Assembly (NCBI RefSeq): GCF_001730235.1
Contig: NZ_MIJF01000004.1
Coordinates: 1-53,698 of the forward strand
Length of the DNA stretch: 53,698 nucleotides
Origin: Vulcanibacillus modesticaldus
GTDB taxonomy: Bacteria; Bacillota; Bacilli; Tepidibacillales; Tepidibacillaceae
Direction: 5' to 3'
Shown: positions 1 through 7,614 of the stretch, in pieces
Position numbering within the stretch: position 1 is the stretch's first letter
How the letters are laid out: the number at the start of each line of letters is the position of its first letter
Translations under genes and position numbers: made by a program
The notes under the pieces: generated by a model
What the model was told of the DNA's origin: nothing
Database searches by the model: none
Seen by the model: the letters and a program-made list of their open reading frames with translations, nothing else

Positions 1-35
1 AAAGTATAACCACACCATAAATTAAATAAGAAGAA

Positions 36-153
36 GTCTGGTGACGATAGCGGAGGGGACACACGCGTACCCATCCCGAACACGACCGTTAAGCCCTCCA
101 GCGCCGATGGTACTTGGACCGCAGGGTCCTGGGAGAGTAGGACGTTGCCAGGC
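36..153 (+). rRNA. rrf: 5S ribosomal RNA
   Basis: This is the 5S rRNA at the 3' end of an rRNA operon whose 16S and 23S genes lie before the window. The terminal helix is visible: bases 36-45 pair with 144-153. The length of about 118 bases and the internal CCATCCCGAACACG stretch are typical of Bacillales. A tRNA array follows 18 bases later in the same direction, so it is probably transcribed with the operon. Confidence 0.96.
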
Positions 154-171
154 TAATAAATAAAATATTGT

Positions 172-247
172 TCCTCGTTAGCTCAGTTGGTAGAGCACTC
201 GGCTGTTAACCGAGTTGTCGCAGGTTCGAGTCCTGCACGAGGAGCCA
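172..247 (+). tRNA. tRNA-Asn(GTT)
   Basis: Cloverleaf with a 7-bp acceptor stem, GTT in the anticodon loop and an encoded CCA. It is identical to the copy at 32242-32317. Confidence 0.97.
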
Positions 248-248
248 T

Positions 249-324
249 GCTCCCATAGCTCAGCAGGCAGAGCGCTTCCATGGTAAGGAAGAGGTCACCA
301 GTTCAATCCTGGTTGGGAGCTCCA
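249..324 (+). tRNA. tRNA-Thr(GGT)
   Basis: Acceptor stem GCTCCCA/TGGGAGC, anticodon stem CTTCC/GGAAG around loop ATGGTAA giving anticodon GGT, and encoded CCA. Confidence 0.95.
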
Positions 325-340
325 GTGAAATGTAAATTAA

Positions 341-415
341 GGCCCGTTGGTCAAGTGGTTAAGACACCGCCCTTTCACGGCGGTAACAGGGGTTCGAATC
401 CCCTACGGGTCACCA
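341..415 (+). tRNA. tRNA-Glu(TTC)
   Basis: Acceptor GGCCCGT/ACGGGTC, anticodon loop CTTTCAC giving TTC, encoded CCA. A second copy lies at 32418-32492. Confidence 0.97.
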
Positions 416-420
416 TATTT

Positions 421-496
421 GGACGGTTAGCTCAGCTGGGAGAGCACCTGCCTTACAAGCAGGGGGTCGGCGGTTCGATCCCGTCACCGTCCACCA
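421..496 (+). tRNA. tRNA-Val(TAC)
   Basis: Acceptor GGACGGT/ACCGTCC, anticodon loop CTTACAA giving TAC, encoded CCA. A second copy lies at 32501-32576. Confidence 0.97.
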
Positions 497-503
497 TTAA
501 TGA

Positions 504-579
<76 letters not shown>

Positions 580-585
580 TTTCTT

Positions 586-669
586 GGAAGGGTACCAAAG
601 TGGTCAAATGGGGCGGACTGTAAATCCGTTGCGGAAGCTTCGTAGGTTCGAATCCTACCCCTTCCACCA
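586..669 (+). tRNA. tRNA-Tyr(GTA)
   Basis: Class II tRNA of 84 bases with a long variable arm. The anticodon loop CTGTAAA gives GTA. Encoded CCA. Confidence 0.96.
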
Positions 670-682
670 CTTAATGAATTAA

Positions 683-757
683 TGGGCTATAGCCAAGCGG
701 TAAGGCAACGGACTTTGACTCCGTGATGCGCTGGTTCGAATCCAGCTAGCCCAGCCA
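683..757 (+). tRNA. tRNA-Gln(TTG)
   Basis: Acceptor TGGGCTA/TAGCCCA, anticodon loop CTTTGAC giving TTG, encoded CCA. A second copy lies at 32776-32850. Confidence 0.97.
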
Positions 758-763
758 TGATAT

Positions 764-839
764 GAGCCATTAGCTCAGTCGGTAGAGCACCTGACTTTTA
801 ATCAGGGTGTCACAGGTTCGAATCCTGTATGGCTCACCA
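764..839 (+). tRNA. tRNA-Lys(TTT)
   Basis: Acceptor GAGCCAT/ATGGCTC, anticodon loop CTTTTAA giving TTT, encoded CCA. A second copy lies at 32857-32932. Confidence 0.97.
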
Positions 840-864
840 TTTCAATAAAATCGATGATGAATGT

Positions 865-948
865 GCGGGTGTGGCGGAATTGGCAGACGCACTAGACTTA
901 GGATCTAGCGCCTTTGGCGTGGGGGTTCGACTCCCTCCACCCGCACCA
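865..948 (+). tRNA. tRNA-Leu(TAG)
   Basis: Class II tRNA of 84 bases. Anticodon stem CTAGA/TCTAG around CTTAGGA gives TAG. Encoded CCA. The copy at 32957-33040 differs by one base at the T-stem/acceptor junction (CCTCC here, CTTC there). Confidence 0.96.
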
Positions 949-955
949 TCAATTT

Positions 956-1030
956 GCGGACGTGGCTCAGTGGTAGAGCATCGCCTTGCCAAGGCGAGGG
1001 TCGCGAGTTCGAATCTCGTCGTCCGCTCCA
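956..1030 (+). tRNA. tRNA-Gly(GCC)
   Basis: Anticodon stem TCGCC/GGCGA around TTGCCAA gives GCC. Acceptor GCGGACG/CGTCCGC with encoded CCA. Confidence 0.96.
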
Positions 1031-1044
1031 TCTTAATTCTATAC

Positions 1045-1121
1045 GTGCCCTTAGCTCAGCTGGATAGAGTGTCTGACTACGAATCAGAAGGTCGGGAGTT
1101 CGAATCTCTCAGGGCACGCCA
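1045..1121 (+). tRNA. tRNA-Arg(ACG)
   Basis: Acceptor GTGCCCT/AGGGCAC, anticodon loop CTACGAA giving ACG, encoded CCA. Its last bases and 3' flank (1104-1127) are repeated exactly at 1246-1269. Confidence 0.96.
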
Positions 1122-1269
1122 TTTACATCATTTGAATTTTCTTCGATAAGAAGATTCGAACGATAAAGAGTTCGTCGGAAACACGTGGAACAAGGAGTAT
1201 ATTGCGACGCAGTGAAGCGATGTTGAAGTCACGACGAAGGAGTGCATCTCTCAGGGCACGCCATTTACA
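1104..1269 (+). repeat. 24-bp direct repeat of tRNA-Arg 3' end around a 118-bp insert
   Basis: Bases 1104-1127 (T-arm end, acceptor strand, CCA and flank of tRNA-Arg) recur identically at 1246-1269. Matching continues weakly beyond, since both are followed by CATCATT after a 2-base shift. The copy is not preceded by the rest of a tRNA, so it is a 3' fragment only. The 118 bases between are less AT-rich than the other tRNA spacers and contain no gene I recognise. This resembles the att-like footprint left beside a tRNA by an excised or decayed element, or a local unequal duplication. Confidence 0.8.
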
Positions 1270-1293
1270 CATCATTATTACATTTTTTTATAT

Positions 1294-1370
1294 CGGGATG
1301 TGGCTCAGCTTGGTAGAGCACCTGGTTTGGGACCAGGGGGTCGCAGGTTCGAATCCTGTCATCCCGACCA
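1294..1370 (+). tRNA. tRNA-Pro(TGG)
   Basis: Acceptor CGGGATG/CATCCCG, anticodon loop TTTGGGA giving TGG, encoded CCA. A second copy lies at 33230-33306. Confidence 0.97.
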
Positions 1371-1394
1371 CTAAAAAAATATTACTTAGATGAT

Positions 1395-1468
1395 GCGGGT
1401 GTAGTTCAATGGTAGAACTCCAGCCTTCCAAGCTGGTAGCGTGGGTTCGATTCCCATCACCCGCTCCA
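1395..1468 (+). tRNA. tRNA-Gly(TCC), copy 1
   Basis: Acceptor GCGGGTG/CACCCGC, anticodon loop CTTCCAA giving TCC, encoded CCA. It is identical to 1571-1644 and 33333-33406. Confidence 0.97.
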
Positions 1469-1570
1469 TTTATTATTCTATAACATTTTAAATGAATTCC
1501 TATGCTTTTAATTGTGGACTATTTATTGGTCGATCCGCCTTATGGTGGTACATGAAATTTATATTAGTAC

Positions 1571-1644
1571 GCGGGTGTAGTTCAATGGTAGAACTCCAGC
1601 CTTCCAAGCTGGTAGCGTGGGTTCGATTCCCATCACCCGCTCCA
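1571..1644 (+). tRNA. tRNA-Gly(TCC), copy 2
   Basis: Exact 74-base duplicate of the gene at 1395-1468, separated from it by 102 bases of unrelated AT-rich spacer. It is the last gene of the first tRNA array. Confidence 0.97.
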
Positions 1645-1656
1645 TCTAGTTTTCGG

Positions 1657-1678
1657 ACCTCAAATGAGGTTTTTTTTT
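1657..1678 (+). terminator. Rho-independent terminator of rRNA/tRNA array 1
   Basis: A short stem ACCTC/GAGGT followed by a run of nine T lies 12 bases after the last tRNA. No gene or clear regulatory site was seen between here and the arginase ribosome-binding site at about 1916. Confidence 0.75.
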
Positions 1679-1928
1679 ATGTCATTTTTTCATCTTCAAA
1701 CCTTCCTTAAGTCAATCATATTTCTATCATTATTAATCTCAAACTTCTGCATATTTACTATTTATAAATCCTTAGAAAAATTCCCTTTAATTAAAACTGA
1801 CTTAATTTACTTGACTTTATAGAAATAATTAGAACGATAAAAATAAAAAGAAAGTTTAGAAATTTTAAATTTAAATGTTAAAATATTTATATGATTTATA
1901 CAATTGTTTAAAATAGGGGGAAGAATAG

Positions 1929-2828
1929 ATGAGAAAGGACATAACAATAATTGGTGTACCATTGGATTTAGGAGCGGGGCGTAGGGGAGTTGATATGGGG
2001 CCTAGTGCCATAAGATATGCAAATATGAAAGAACGTTTAGAAAAATCAGGATATAACGTGATCGATATTGGAAACTTAAATGTCCCTACTCCTGAAACTT
2101 ATCGAATTGAAAATGAAAAGCTAAAATACTTGAGGGAAGTTAAAATGGTAAATGATGAGCTGGCAAGAAAGGTATCAAAAGTGATGAAAGAAGAGAGATT
2201 CCCTCTAGTTCTTGGTGGTGACCATAGTATTGCAATAGGAACGTTAGCAGGAATTGCAGATCTTAAAAATAATTTCGGAGTTATTTGGTTTGATGCTCAT
2301 GGAGATCTAAATACCCCTGATACTTCGCCTTCTGGTAATATTCATGGAATGCCTATGGCTGTTAGTTTGGGTTATGGCCATCCTGATCTTGTTAATATAA
2401 TGAGTTTTTCACCAAAAATTAAGCCTGAAAATATTGTTATTATTGGTGCAAGGGATTTAGATAAAGGGGAAAGGGAGTTTATTAGGGACCGAGGTATTAA
2501 AGTATATACGATGCATGAAATTGATCGCTTAGGCATGGCTAGAGTAATGGAAGAAGCCATTTCATTTTTGAAAATGAATGCTGATGGAGTTCACTTGAGT
2601 TTAGATTTAGATGCCCTTGATCCGAATGATGCTCCAGGTGTTGGAACTCCAGTAGCTGGGGGCATTTCTTATCGCGAAGGACATCTAGCAATGGAAATGC
2701 TTGCTGAAGCCGATATACTGATTTCTGCAGAATTTGTTGAGGTTAATCCTATATTGGATCAAAGAAATAAAACAGCAGAAGTAGCCGTAGGGTTGATGGC
2801 TTCAGCATTTGGTGAAAAGTTATTATAG
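1929..2828 (+). CDS. rocF: Arginase
   Basis: Arginase hydrolyses L-arginine to L-ornithine and urea in the cytoplasm and opens arginine catabolism. The 299-residue protein matches the usual length of bacterial arginases. Ligands of the binuclear manganese centre are visible: His99 in GGDHS, Asp122, His124 and Asp126 in FDAHGD, and the SLDLDALDP segment near residue 225. The substrate-binding NIHGMP segment (137-142) is also present. The ATG start follows an AGGGGGAAG ribosome-binding site. The gene is monocistronic with a terminator at 2898. In several Bacillales rocF sits just upstream of sigW as here. No ArgR/AhrC box was recognised, so its regulation is unknown. Confidence 0.93.
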   Translation: MRKDITIIGVPLDLGAGRRGVDMGPSAIRYANMKERLEKSGYNVIDIGNLNVPTPETYRIENEKLKYLREVKMVNDELARKVSKVMKEERFPLVLGGDHSIAIGTLAGIADLKNNFGVIWFDAHGDLNTPDTSPSGNIHGMPMAVSLGYGHPDLVNIMSFSPKIKPENIVIIGARDLDKGEREFIRDRGIKVYTMHEIDRLGMARVMEEAISFLKMNADGVHLSLDLDALDPNDAPGVGTPVAGGISYREGHLAMEMLAEADILISAEFVEVNPILDQRNKTAEVAVGLMASAFGEKLL

Positions 2829-2897
2829 AGATAGCTTACTTGACAATCATGTGGTTAATGATATTATTATTTTAGCTAAGTATGATCGTATTTATGG

Positions 2898-2921
2898 GCT
2901 GGCCAGAAAGGTCAGCTTTTT
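2898..2921 (+). terminator. Terminator after rocF
   Basis: A 7-bp stem GCTGGCC/GGTCAGC (one G-T pair) around loop AGAAA, followed by TTTTT. Confidence 0.8.
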
Positions 2922-3011
2922 CAATCCATTCTTTTATCAGTGTAGTTAATATATCATTTGTATAATAAATGCCACTGAGGATTTGATAATAGTTATGAAG
3001 GGGACAAAGAG

Positions 3012-4022
3012 ATGACGAGAAAAAGCCTGATTATTCTTATTTTAATAATTTCCTTAGTTACTTTGTTGAACGGGTGCTCTAATGAAGGTAGCAAAACTTA
3101 TGAAAACGAAGATATAGCAATCTTAGAAAAAGTTACAGTAGTGTTAGATTGGGTACCAAATACCACTCACACGGGATTATTTGTCGCAAAGGATAAAGGA
3201 TGGTATAAAGAACAAGGTTTGGATGTTAATATTATTCAACCCAATGAGGTAGGAACTGCCCAACTTGTTGCATCGGGTAAAGCGCAATTTGGAATAAGTT
3301 ATCAAGGAGAAGTTACCTATGCAAGAGCAAATCAATTGCCAGTTGTATCAATTGCTGCGATAATTCAACATAACACATCAGGATTTGCTGCCCCAATTGA
3401 AAAAAAGATCGCATCACCAAAAGATTTTGAAGGTAAAAAATATGGTGGTTGGGGTTCACCAATTGAAAGGGCCGTAATAAAAACAGTAATGGGAAATGAA
3501 GGTGCAGATGTCAGAAAAGTAGAATATGTTAATGTTGGTTCGAGGGACTTTTTTACAGCTATGAAATCTGATGTTGATTTTGAATGGATTAACTATGGAT
3601 GGACAGGAATTGAAGCAAAATTAAAGGGTTATCCCATCAACTTTATTGAATTAACAAGGGTTGCCCCAGAACTAGAATCTTATTCACCTGTGATAATTGT
3701 GAATGAAAAATACATTAAAGAGCACTCAAAAACAATTAAGAAATTTATGGCAGCTACCGCGAAAGGTTATCAATATGCTATAAATCGACCTAAAGAAGCT
3801 GCAAATATATTATTAGGACACGTGACGGGTCCAGATAAAGAATTAGTATTAAAAAGTCAAGAATGGATAAGTAATAAATACCAAGAAGATGCACTACAAT
3901 GGGGGATTCAGCAGGAATCTGTCTGGATGAATTATACACAATGGATGGTAGATCAGGGATTAATCCCCCAAATGATCGATATTAGTAAGGCATTTACTAA
4001 TCAATTTTTACCAGATAGATAA
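3012..4022 (+). CDS. ABC-transporter substrate-binding lipoprotein, NMT1/THI5-like (ThiY-like)
   Basis: Probable extracellular solute-binding lipoprotein for a pyrimidine or thiamin precursor. A signal peptide with lipobox LLNGC (lipid-modified Cys22) is followed by the NMT1/THI5-like fold. The segment VVLDWVPNTTHTGLFVAKDK near residues 43-62 is typical of ThiY-type proteins that bind hydroxymethyl- or formylaminopyrimidines. Length (336 residues) is normal. The ATG start follows GAAGGGGAC. No permease or ATPase gene is adjacent and terminators lie on both sides, so it is an orphan that must use a transporter encoded elsewhere. No TPP riboswitch is visible in the 90 bases upstream. Family assignment is firm, but the ligand is inferred. 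Confidence 0.8.
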   Translation: MTRKSLIILILIISLVTLLNGCSNEGSKTYENEDIAILEKVTVVLDWVPNTTHTGLFVAKDKGWYKEQGLDVNIIQPNEVGTAQLVASGKAQFGISYQGEVTYARANQLPVVSIAAIIQHNTSGFAAPIEKKIASPKDFEGKKYGGWGSPIERAVIKTVMGNEGADVRKVEYVNVGSRDFFTAMKSDVDFEWINYGWTGIEAKLKGYPINFIELTRVAPELESYSPVIIVNEKYIKEHSKTIKKFMAATAKGYQYAINRPKEAANILLGHVTGPDKELVLKSQEWISNKYQEDALQWGIQQESVWMNYTQWMVDQGLIPQMIDISKAFTNQFLPDR

Positions 4023-4101
4023 CATTGTATATATTTCGAAATTGTGGATTAATAGAGGGTCCTTATATAAGAAAATGATGATATAATATAATTTGGCAAC
4101 A

Positions 4102-4127
4102 AGAGGTACCTATTTGGTACTTCTTTT
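4102..4127 (+). terminator. Terminator after binding-protein gene
   Basis: A 9-bp stem AGAGGTACC/GGTACTTCT with a 5-base loop and a short T run. Confidence 0.75.
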
Positions 4128-4261
4128 GTATTATTTAATAAATAAGTATTGAGTAGTTGGTAATTAAAAGCTAATATAATTAAGGTAAATTTTTTGAATA
4201 AATCCATATTTTTATAAACAATAATTTTTTAATTAAATCCCTCAATGATGGAGGAAATAAA

Positions 4262-4864
4262 ATGAATTTTGTTGATAACAAATTAATAAGAAAGGCAAAG
4301 GCTGGCGATATGCAAGCTTTTGCAGAATTAGTTTATCAATATAAAGATAAAATATTTAATCTTGCTTACCGAATGCTAGGTAATACCCAAGAGGCTGAGG
4401 ATGTAAGTCAAGAGACATTTCTTAGAGTTTATTCTAATATCGATCGATATGATGAAAAGTATAAATTTTCAACTTGGATATATAAAATTGCAACCAATCT
4501 TAGTATTGATCGTATAAGGAAAAGAAGGACTACTTATTCACTGGATGATTATTGGAATGAAGAAGAGGGGCTAGATTGGTACACTCGATTACCAAATCAA
4601 AGTATTGGCCCTGAAGAGTCAATTATTTCTAATGAAGAGATTAATCAAGTTCATAAAGCAATCTTAAATTTACCAGAAAAATATCGCGTAATTATGACTT
4701 TACGATATGTAGAAGATTTATCAATTAAAGAAATAAGTGAAATTGTTAATCTACCAATATCGACGGTAAAAACGAGGTTACTCCGTGGTAGGGAATATAT
4801 ACGTAAAGAAATTAGTAATAAATATACAACCGTGGATAGGAGTGGCAAATATGAAATGTCATGA
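4262..4864 (+). CDS. sigW: ECF RNA polymerase sigma factor, SigW type
   Basis: An extracytoplasmic-function sigma factor that directs RNA polymerase to cell-envelope stress promoters. Region 2 covers roughly residues 10-85 (AFAELVYQYKDKIFNLAYRM, then AEDVSQETFLRVY and FSTWIYKIATNLSIDRIRK). Region 4 covers roughly 130-185 with the helix-turn-helix LSIKEISEIVNLPISTVKTR. Length is 200 residues. The following gene overlaps its stop and encodes the cognate anti-sigma factor, and the downstream order (cdaA, cdaR, glmM, glmS) is that of sigW in Bacillus. I did not see a TGAAAC/CGTA-type autoregulatory promoter upstream. The ATG follows GGAGGAAATAA. Confidence 0.92.
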   Translation: MNFVDNKLIRKAKAGDMQAFAELVYQYKDKIFNLAYRMLGNTQEAEDVSQETFLRVYSNIDRYDEKYKFSTWIYKIATNLSIDRIRKRRTTYSLDDYWNEEEGLDWYTRLPNQSIGPEESIISNEEINQVHKAILNLPEKYRVIMTLRYVEDLSIKEISEIVNLPISTVKTRLLRGREYIRKEISNKYTTVDRSGKYEMS

Positions 4865-5471
4865 GACAGAATCTATAATGCACGCTTATTTGGATGATGA
4901 TATTGACGGTTATCCGTATCAGGAATTTCTTGAACATATTAAGACGTGTCATAAATGCAAGAAACATTTTGAAGAATTAAAGATTACCGAACGATTGCTA
5001 AAACAGCTTCCCATGGTATCGACGCCTCCAGACTTTGTTCAAAAATTGATGCAACAACTACCTCAAAAAGAAAGTAAAACTCGTATAAAGAGATGGTTGG
5101 TTAAATATCCTGTTGTTGTGGCTGCGAGTATTTTCTTATTATTGTTTAGCATAAGTCTGGTTACTTACATGGAACAGGACAATGAATTAAAAATTGTTAC
5201 AACTGATCAGGCTAAATTAATAGTTAAAGGAAATGAAGTAATCGTTCCCGAGGGGAAGAAGATAATTGGCGATCTTATAATTGAAAATGGAAACTTAAAG
5301 ATTAATGGAGAAGTAAAAGGTAATGTTACAGTAATTAATGGTGACATCTTAATGGCTAACGCTAGTCAGGTAGATGGACACACAAAACAAATCGACCGAT
5401 TATATGAATGGATTTGGTATAATTTGAAAAATTTATGGACTAAAATTCCCCCATACTTTATCGGGGGATAA
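4851..5471 (+). CDS. rsiW: Anti-sigma factor, zinc-finger (ZAS) type
   Basis: A membrane anti-sigma factor that holds the sigma factor encoded upstream until envelope stress triggers its proteolysis. The N-terminal anti-sigma domain has the zinc motif His29-x3-Cys33-x2-Cys36. One transmembrane segment spans about residues 86-107, followed by an extracytoplasmic part of about 100 residues. The ATG at 4851 overlaps the end of the sigma gene by 14 bases, which implies translational coupling, and lies downstream of GGAGTGGC. This start gives 206 residues with the usual short cytoplasmic head. The external domain resembles a polymer-forming (bactofilin-like) beta repeat (GNVTVINGDILMANASQVDG), which I infer only from sequence pattern. 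Confidence 0.88.
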   Translation: MKCHETESIMHAYLDDDIDGYPYQEFLEHIKTCHKCKKHFEELKITERLLKQLPMVSTPPDFVQKLMQQLPQKESKTRIKRWLVKYPVVVAASIFLLLFSISLVTYMEQDNELKIVTTDQAKLIVKGNEVIVPEGKKIIGDLIIENGNLKINGEVKGNVTVINGDILMANASQVDGHTKQIDRLYEWIWYNLKNLWTKIPPYFIGG

Positions 5472-5475
5472 TTTT
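5447..5475 (+). terminator. Possible terminator overlapping the rsiW stop
   Basis: CCCCC at 5448-5452 pairs with GGGGG at 5463-5467 around a 10-base loop, followed by ATAATTTT. The T run is interrupted, so it may be only partial. Confidence 0.4.
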
Positions 5476-5584
5476 ATGCTTAAGAGGTTTAATCTTTGCT
5501 TAGAAAGAAGTTATACTATATATAAATACCAACTTATTCAAATAGATAAGTAAAATTAGATAAATTGTCAATGGAGGAAGGAAC

Positions 5585-6391
5585 TTGGGAACATTTATTA
5601 CATTCATTGATGATATAATTGATATATTGCTGGTTAGTTATGTCATTTATAAATTACTTTTAATAGTGAGAGGAACGAGGGCAATTCAATTATTAAAGGG
5701 TATCATGGTGATTGTTGTTGCCTGGCTAATAAGCACATATTTTGAGTTAAGAACGTTACAATGGCTGATGTCCCAAGCTTTTACCTATGGGGTATTAGCA
5801 ATAATTATAATTTTTCAGCCAGAACTAAGACGTGCTTTAGAAAAACTTGGAAGTGGCAAGCTTTTTTTTCGCGTGAATAGTATGGATGAACAAACCCATA
5901 TCAAATTAGTTGAAGAAATAATAAAAGCAGTTAGCTACCTTTCTAAAAGAAGAATCGGTTCATTAATAGTTATTGAACGTAATACAGGCCTTTCTGAATA
6001 TATTGAATCTGGAGTAAGCTTAAATGCTGACGTGACCTCGGAATTGTTGATAAATATCTTTATTCCAAATACTCCCTTACATGATGGAGCAGTTATAATT
6101 AGAAAGGATAAAATTATGGCTGCGGGATGCTACTTACCATTATCTGAAAATCCCTTCATTAGTAAAGAATTGGGGACTAGACATCGTGCTGGAATAGGCA
6201 TGACAGAGTTATCCGATGCTATCTCTTTAATCGTTTCTGAGGAAACAGGTCACTTTTCAATATCTATGAATGGACAAATCGAGAGAGGGTTGACGGAAAA
6301 AAGATTAAAAGCCATATTATTATCGGAAATACGTCCCACCGAAAAGAACTCCAAATCTTTCTGGTATAAAAGGTGGAATAAAGATGGATAA
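5585..6391 (+). CDS. cdaA: Diadenylate cyclase, membrane type
   Basis: CdaA condenses two ATP into the second messenger c-di-AMP, which controls potassium uptake and cell-wall homeostasis. Three N-terminal transmembrane segments lie at roughly residues 10-85. The DAC domain follows, with the catalytic DGA motif (HDGAVIIR) and the RHR motif (LGTRHRAGIG). Length (268 residues) is normal. The start is TTG at 5585 behind a strong GGAGGAAGG. It overlaps cdaR by 8 bases, forming the conserved cdaA-cdaR-glmM arrangement in which CdaR and GlmM modulate the cyclase. Confidence 0.95.
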   Translation: MGTFITFIDDIIDILLVSYVIYKLLLIVRGTRAIQLLKGIMVIVVAWLISTYFELRTLQWLMSQAFTYGVLAIIIIFQPELRRALEKLGSGKLFFRVNSMDEQTHIKLVEEIIKAVSYLSKRRIGSLIVIERNTGLSEYIESGVSLNADVTSELLINIFIPNTPLHDGAVIIRKDKIMAAGCYLPLSENPFISKELGTRHRAGIGMTELSDAISLIVSEETGHFSISMNGQIERGLTEKRLKAILLSEIRPTEKNSKSFWYKRWNKDG

Positions 6392-7610
6392 TTGGATTAA
6401 GAATAATAATTTTTTAAAAATATTATCTTTAATTTTGGCGATAATGTTGTGGATGGTGGTTAACCTAGATACTAATTCCTCTTTTAATAATAACTTTTCT
6501 AAAAACTCGCAAACAACGTATTTTTACCAAACAAAGATTTCACCAATTTTTGATGAAAATCAGTTTGTCGTCGATATGCAAACAGATGAAGTTAAAGTTA
6601 TTCTTAGAGGTGAAGCATCAGTTATTGATAAATTACATGATAGCAATAATATAGATAAAGCTCGTTTTTTTATTGACCTAGCTAACCTTTCAGTTGGAAC
6701 ATATGAAGTTCCTATAAAATATTCGGGCTTTCCTAGCAGTATAGATGTTGAAATTGAACCCCAAAAAGTTGAGGTTAGATTGGAATCAAAATATAGAAAA
6801 GAGATTGAGGTAACAATTGATAAGATCGGAAAGGAAAAAGAAGGATTTCAGTCAGCTGAACCAATTATAAGACCGAAGAAGGTTCATATATCCGGTACAA
6901 AAGACCTAGTGGAAAAGGTGGCTTTTGTTAAGGCCTTTATCAATATTGATAAAGCTGAAAAATCAATCTCAGAGCAAGTTCCACTTCGTGCATTCGATAA
7001 ATATGGAAATGTGGTTCAAGTAGATATTACACCGCTTATAGTTGATGTTCAAATTCCAATAACTAGTCCTTTTGTTACTATTCCATTAACGTTTAAAATT
7101 GATAAACAACCTCCTAATGGATGGGCGCTTGAATCATTAAATCTTTTAACAAAAGAAGTAACTATATACGGTCCAAAAGAAATAATTAGTCAATATAACG
7201 TTTATACAGGACCAAATGTGGATCTATCGAATCTAGAAGGTAATCAAACTGTAAAAGTAAACATTCCTTTAGAGGAGAAATTACTAAAAGTGGAACCAGA
7301 TTATATCGAATTCGAGGCAAAAGTTGTTGAGTCGATTACCAAAACAATTAAGGAGGTTCCTATCGAAATTATCGGATTAGGTCGAGAGTTATCAGCTAGG
7401 ATTACGAATCCTTCAAATGGAGTAGATATTATCGTAGAAGGAGCACCTAAGATAATGGAGGCATTAGCCAAAGAAGATGTTCAAGCATTTGTTGATGTAA
7501 GCAATTTACCACCGGGAGAATACCAAATATTGATTCAATATAACACACCGATTTTAGTTAAGCAAATAGATAAAGATAAATTTGCCAATGTGGTCATCAT
7601 AAAGGAGTAG
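6384..7610 (+). CDS. cdaR: CdaA regulatory protein, YbbR-domain
   Basis: Membrane-anchored regulator of the diadenylate cyclase. An N-terminal transmembrane helix (about residues 10-27, FLKILSLILAIMLWMVVNLD) is followed by several extracytoplasmic YbbR beta domains, each with the typical VEVRLE/VDVQIPI strand and PxxVxIxGP-like turn (KEVTIYGPKEI). Length is 408 residues, within the range of Firmicute YbbR proteins. It overlaps the end of cdaA by 8 bases and is followed 4 bases later by the next gene. Confidence 0.92.
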   Translation: MDNWIKNNNFLKILSLILAIMLWMVVNLDTNSSFNNNFSKNSQTTYFYQTKISPIFDENQFVVDMQTDEVKVILRGEASVIDKLHDSNNIDKARFFIDLANLSVGTYEVPIKYSGFPSSIDVEIEPQKVEVRLESKYRKEIEVTIDKIGKEKEGFQSAEPIIRPKKVHISGTKDLVEKVAFVKAFINIDKAEKSISEQVPLRAFDKYGNVVQVDITPLIVDVQIPITSPFVTIPLTFKIDKQPPNGWALESLNLLTKEVTIYGPKEIISQYNVYTGPNVDLSNLEGNQTVKVNIPLEEKLLKVEPDYIEFEAKVVESITKTIKEVPIEIIGLGRELSARITNPSNGVDIIVEGAPKIMEALAKEDVQAFVDVSNLPPGEYQILIQYNTPILVKQIDKDKFANVVIIKE

Positions 7611-7614
7611 TATT

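Noticed and set aside
834-1031. Protein-coding genes across the tRNA arrays (several 60-106-residue reading frames at 280-1710 and 32598-33407)
   Set aside because: These frames run through tRNA genes on both strands and encode only tRNA sequence, a common source of false proteins.
2900-3011. TPP riboswitch upstream of the ThiY-like gene
   Set aside because: No CTGAGA/ACCTGA-type core; only a terminator and an AT-rich leader are present.
4128-4261. SigW autoregulatory promoter
   Set aside because: No TGAAAC followed by CGTA at the right distance upstream of the sigma gene.
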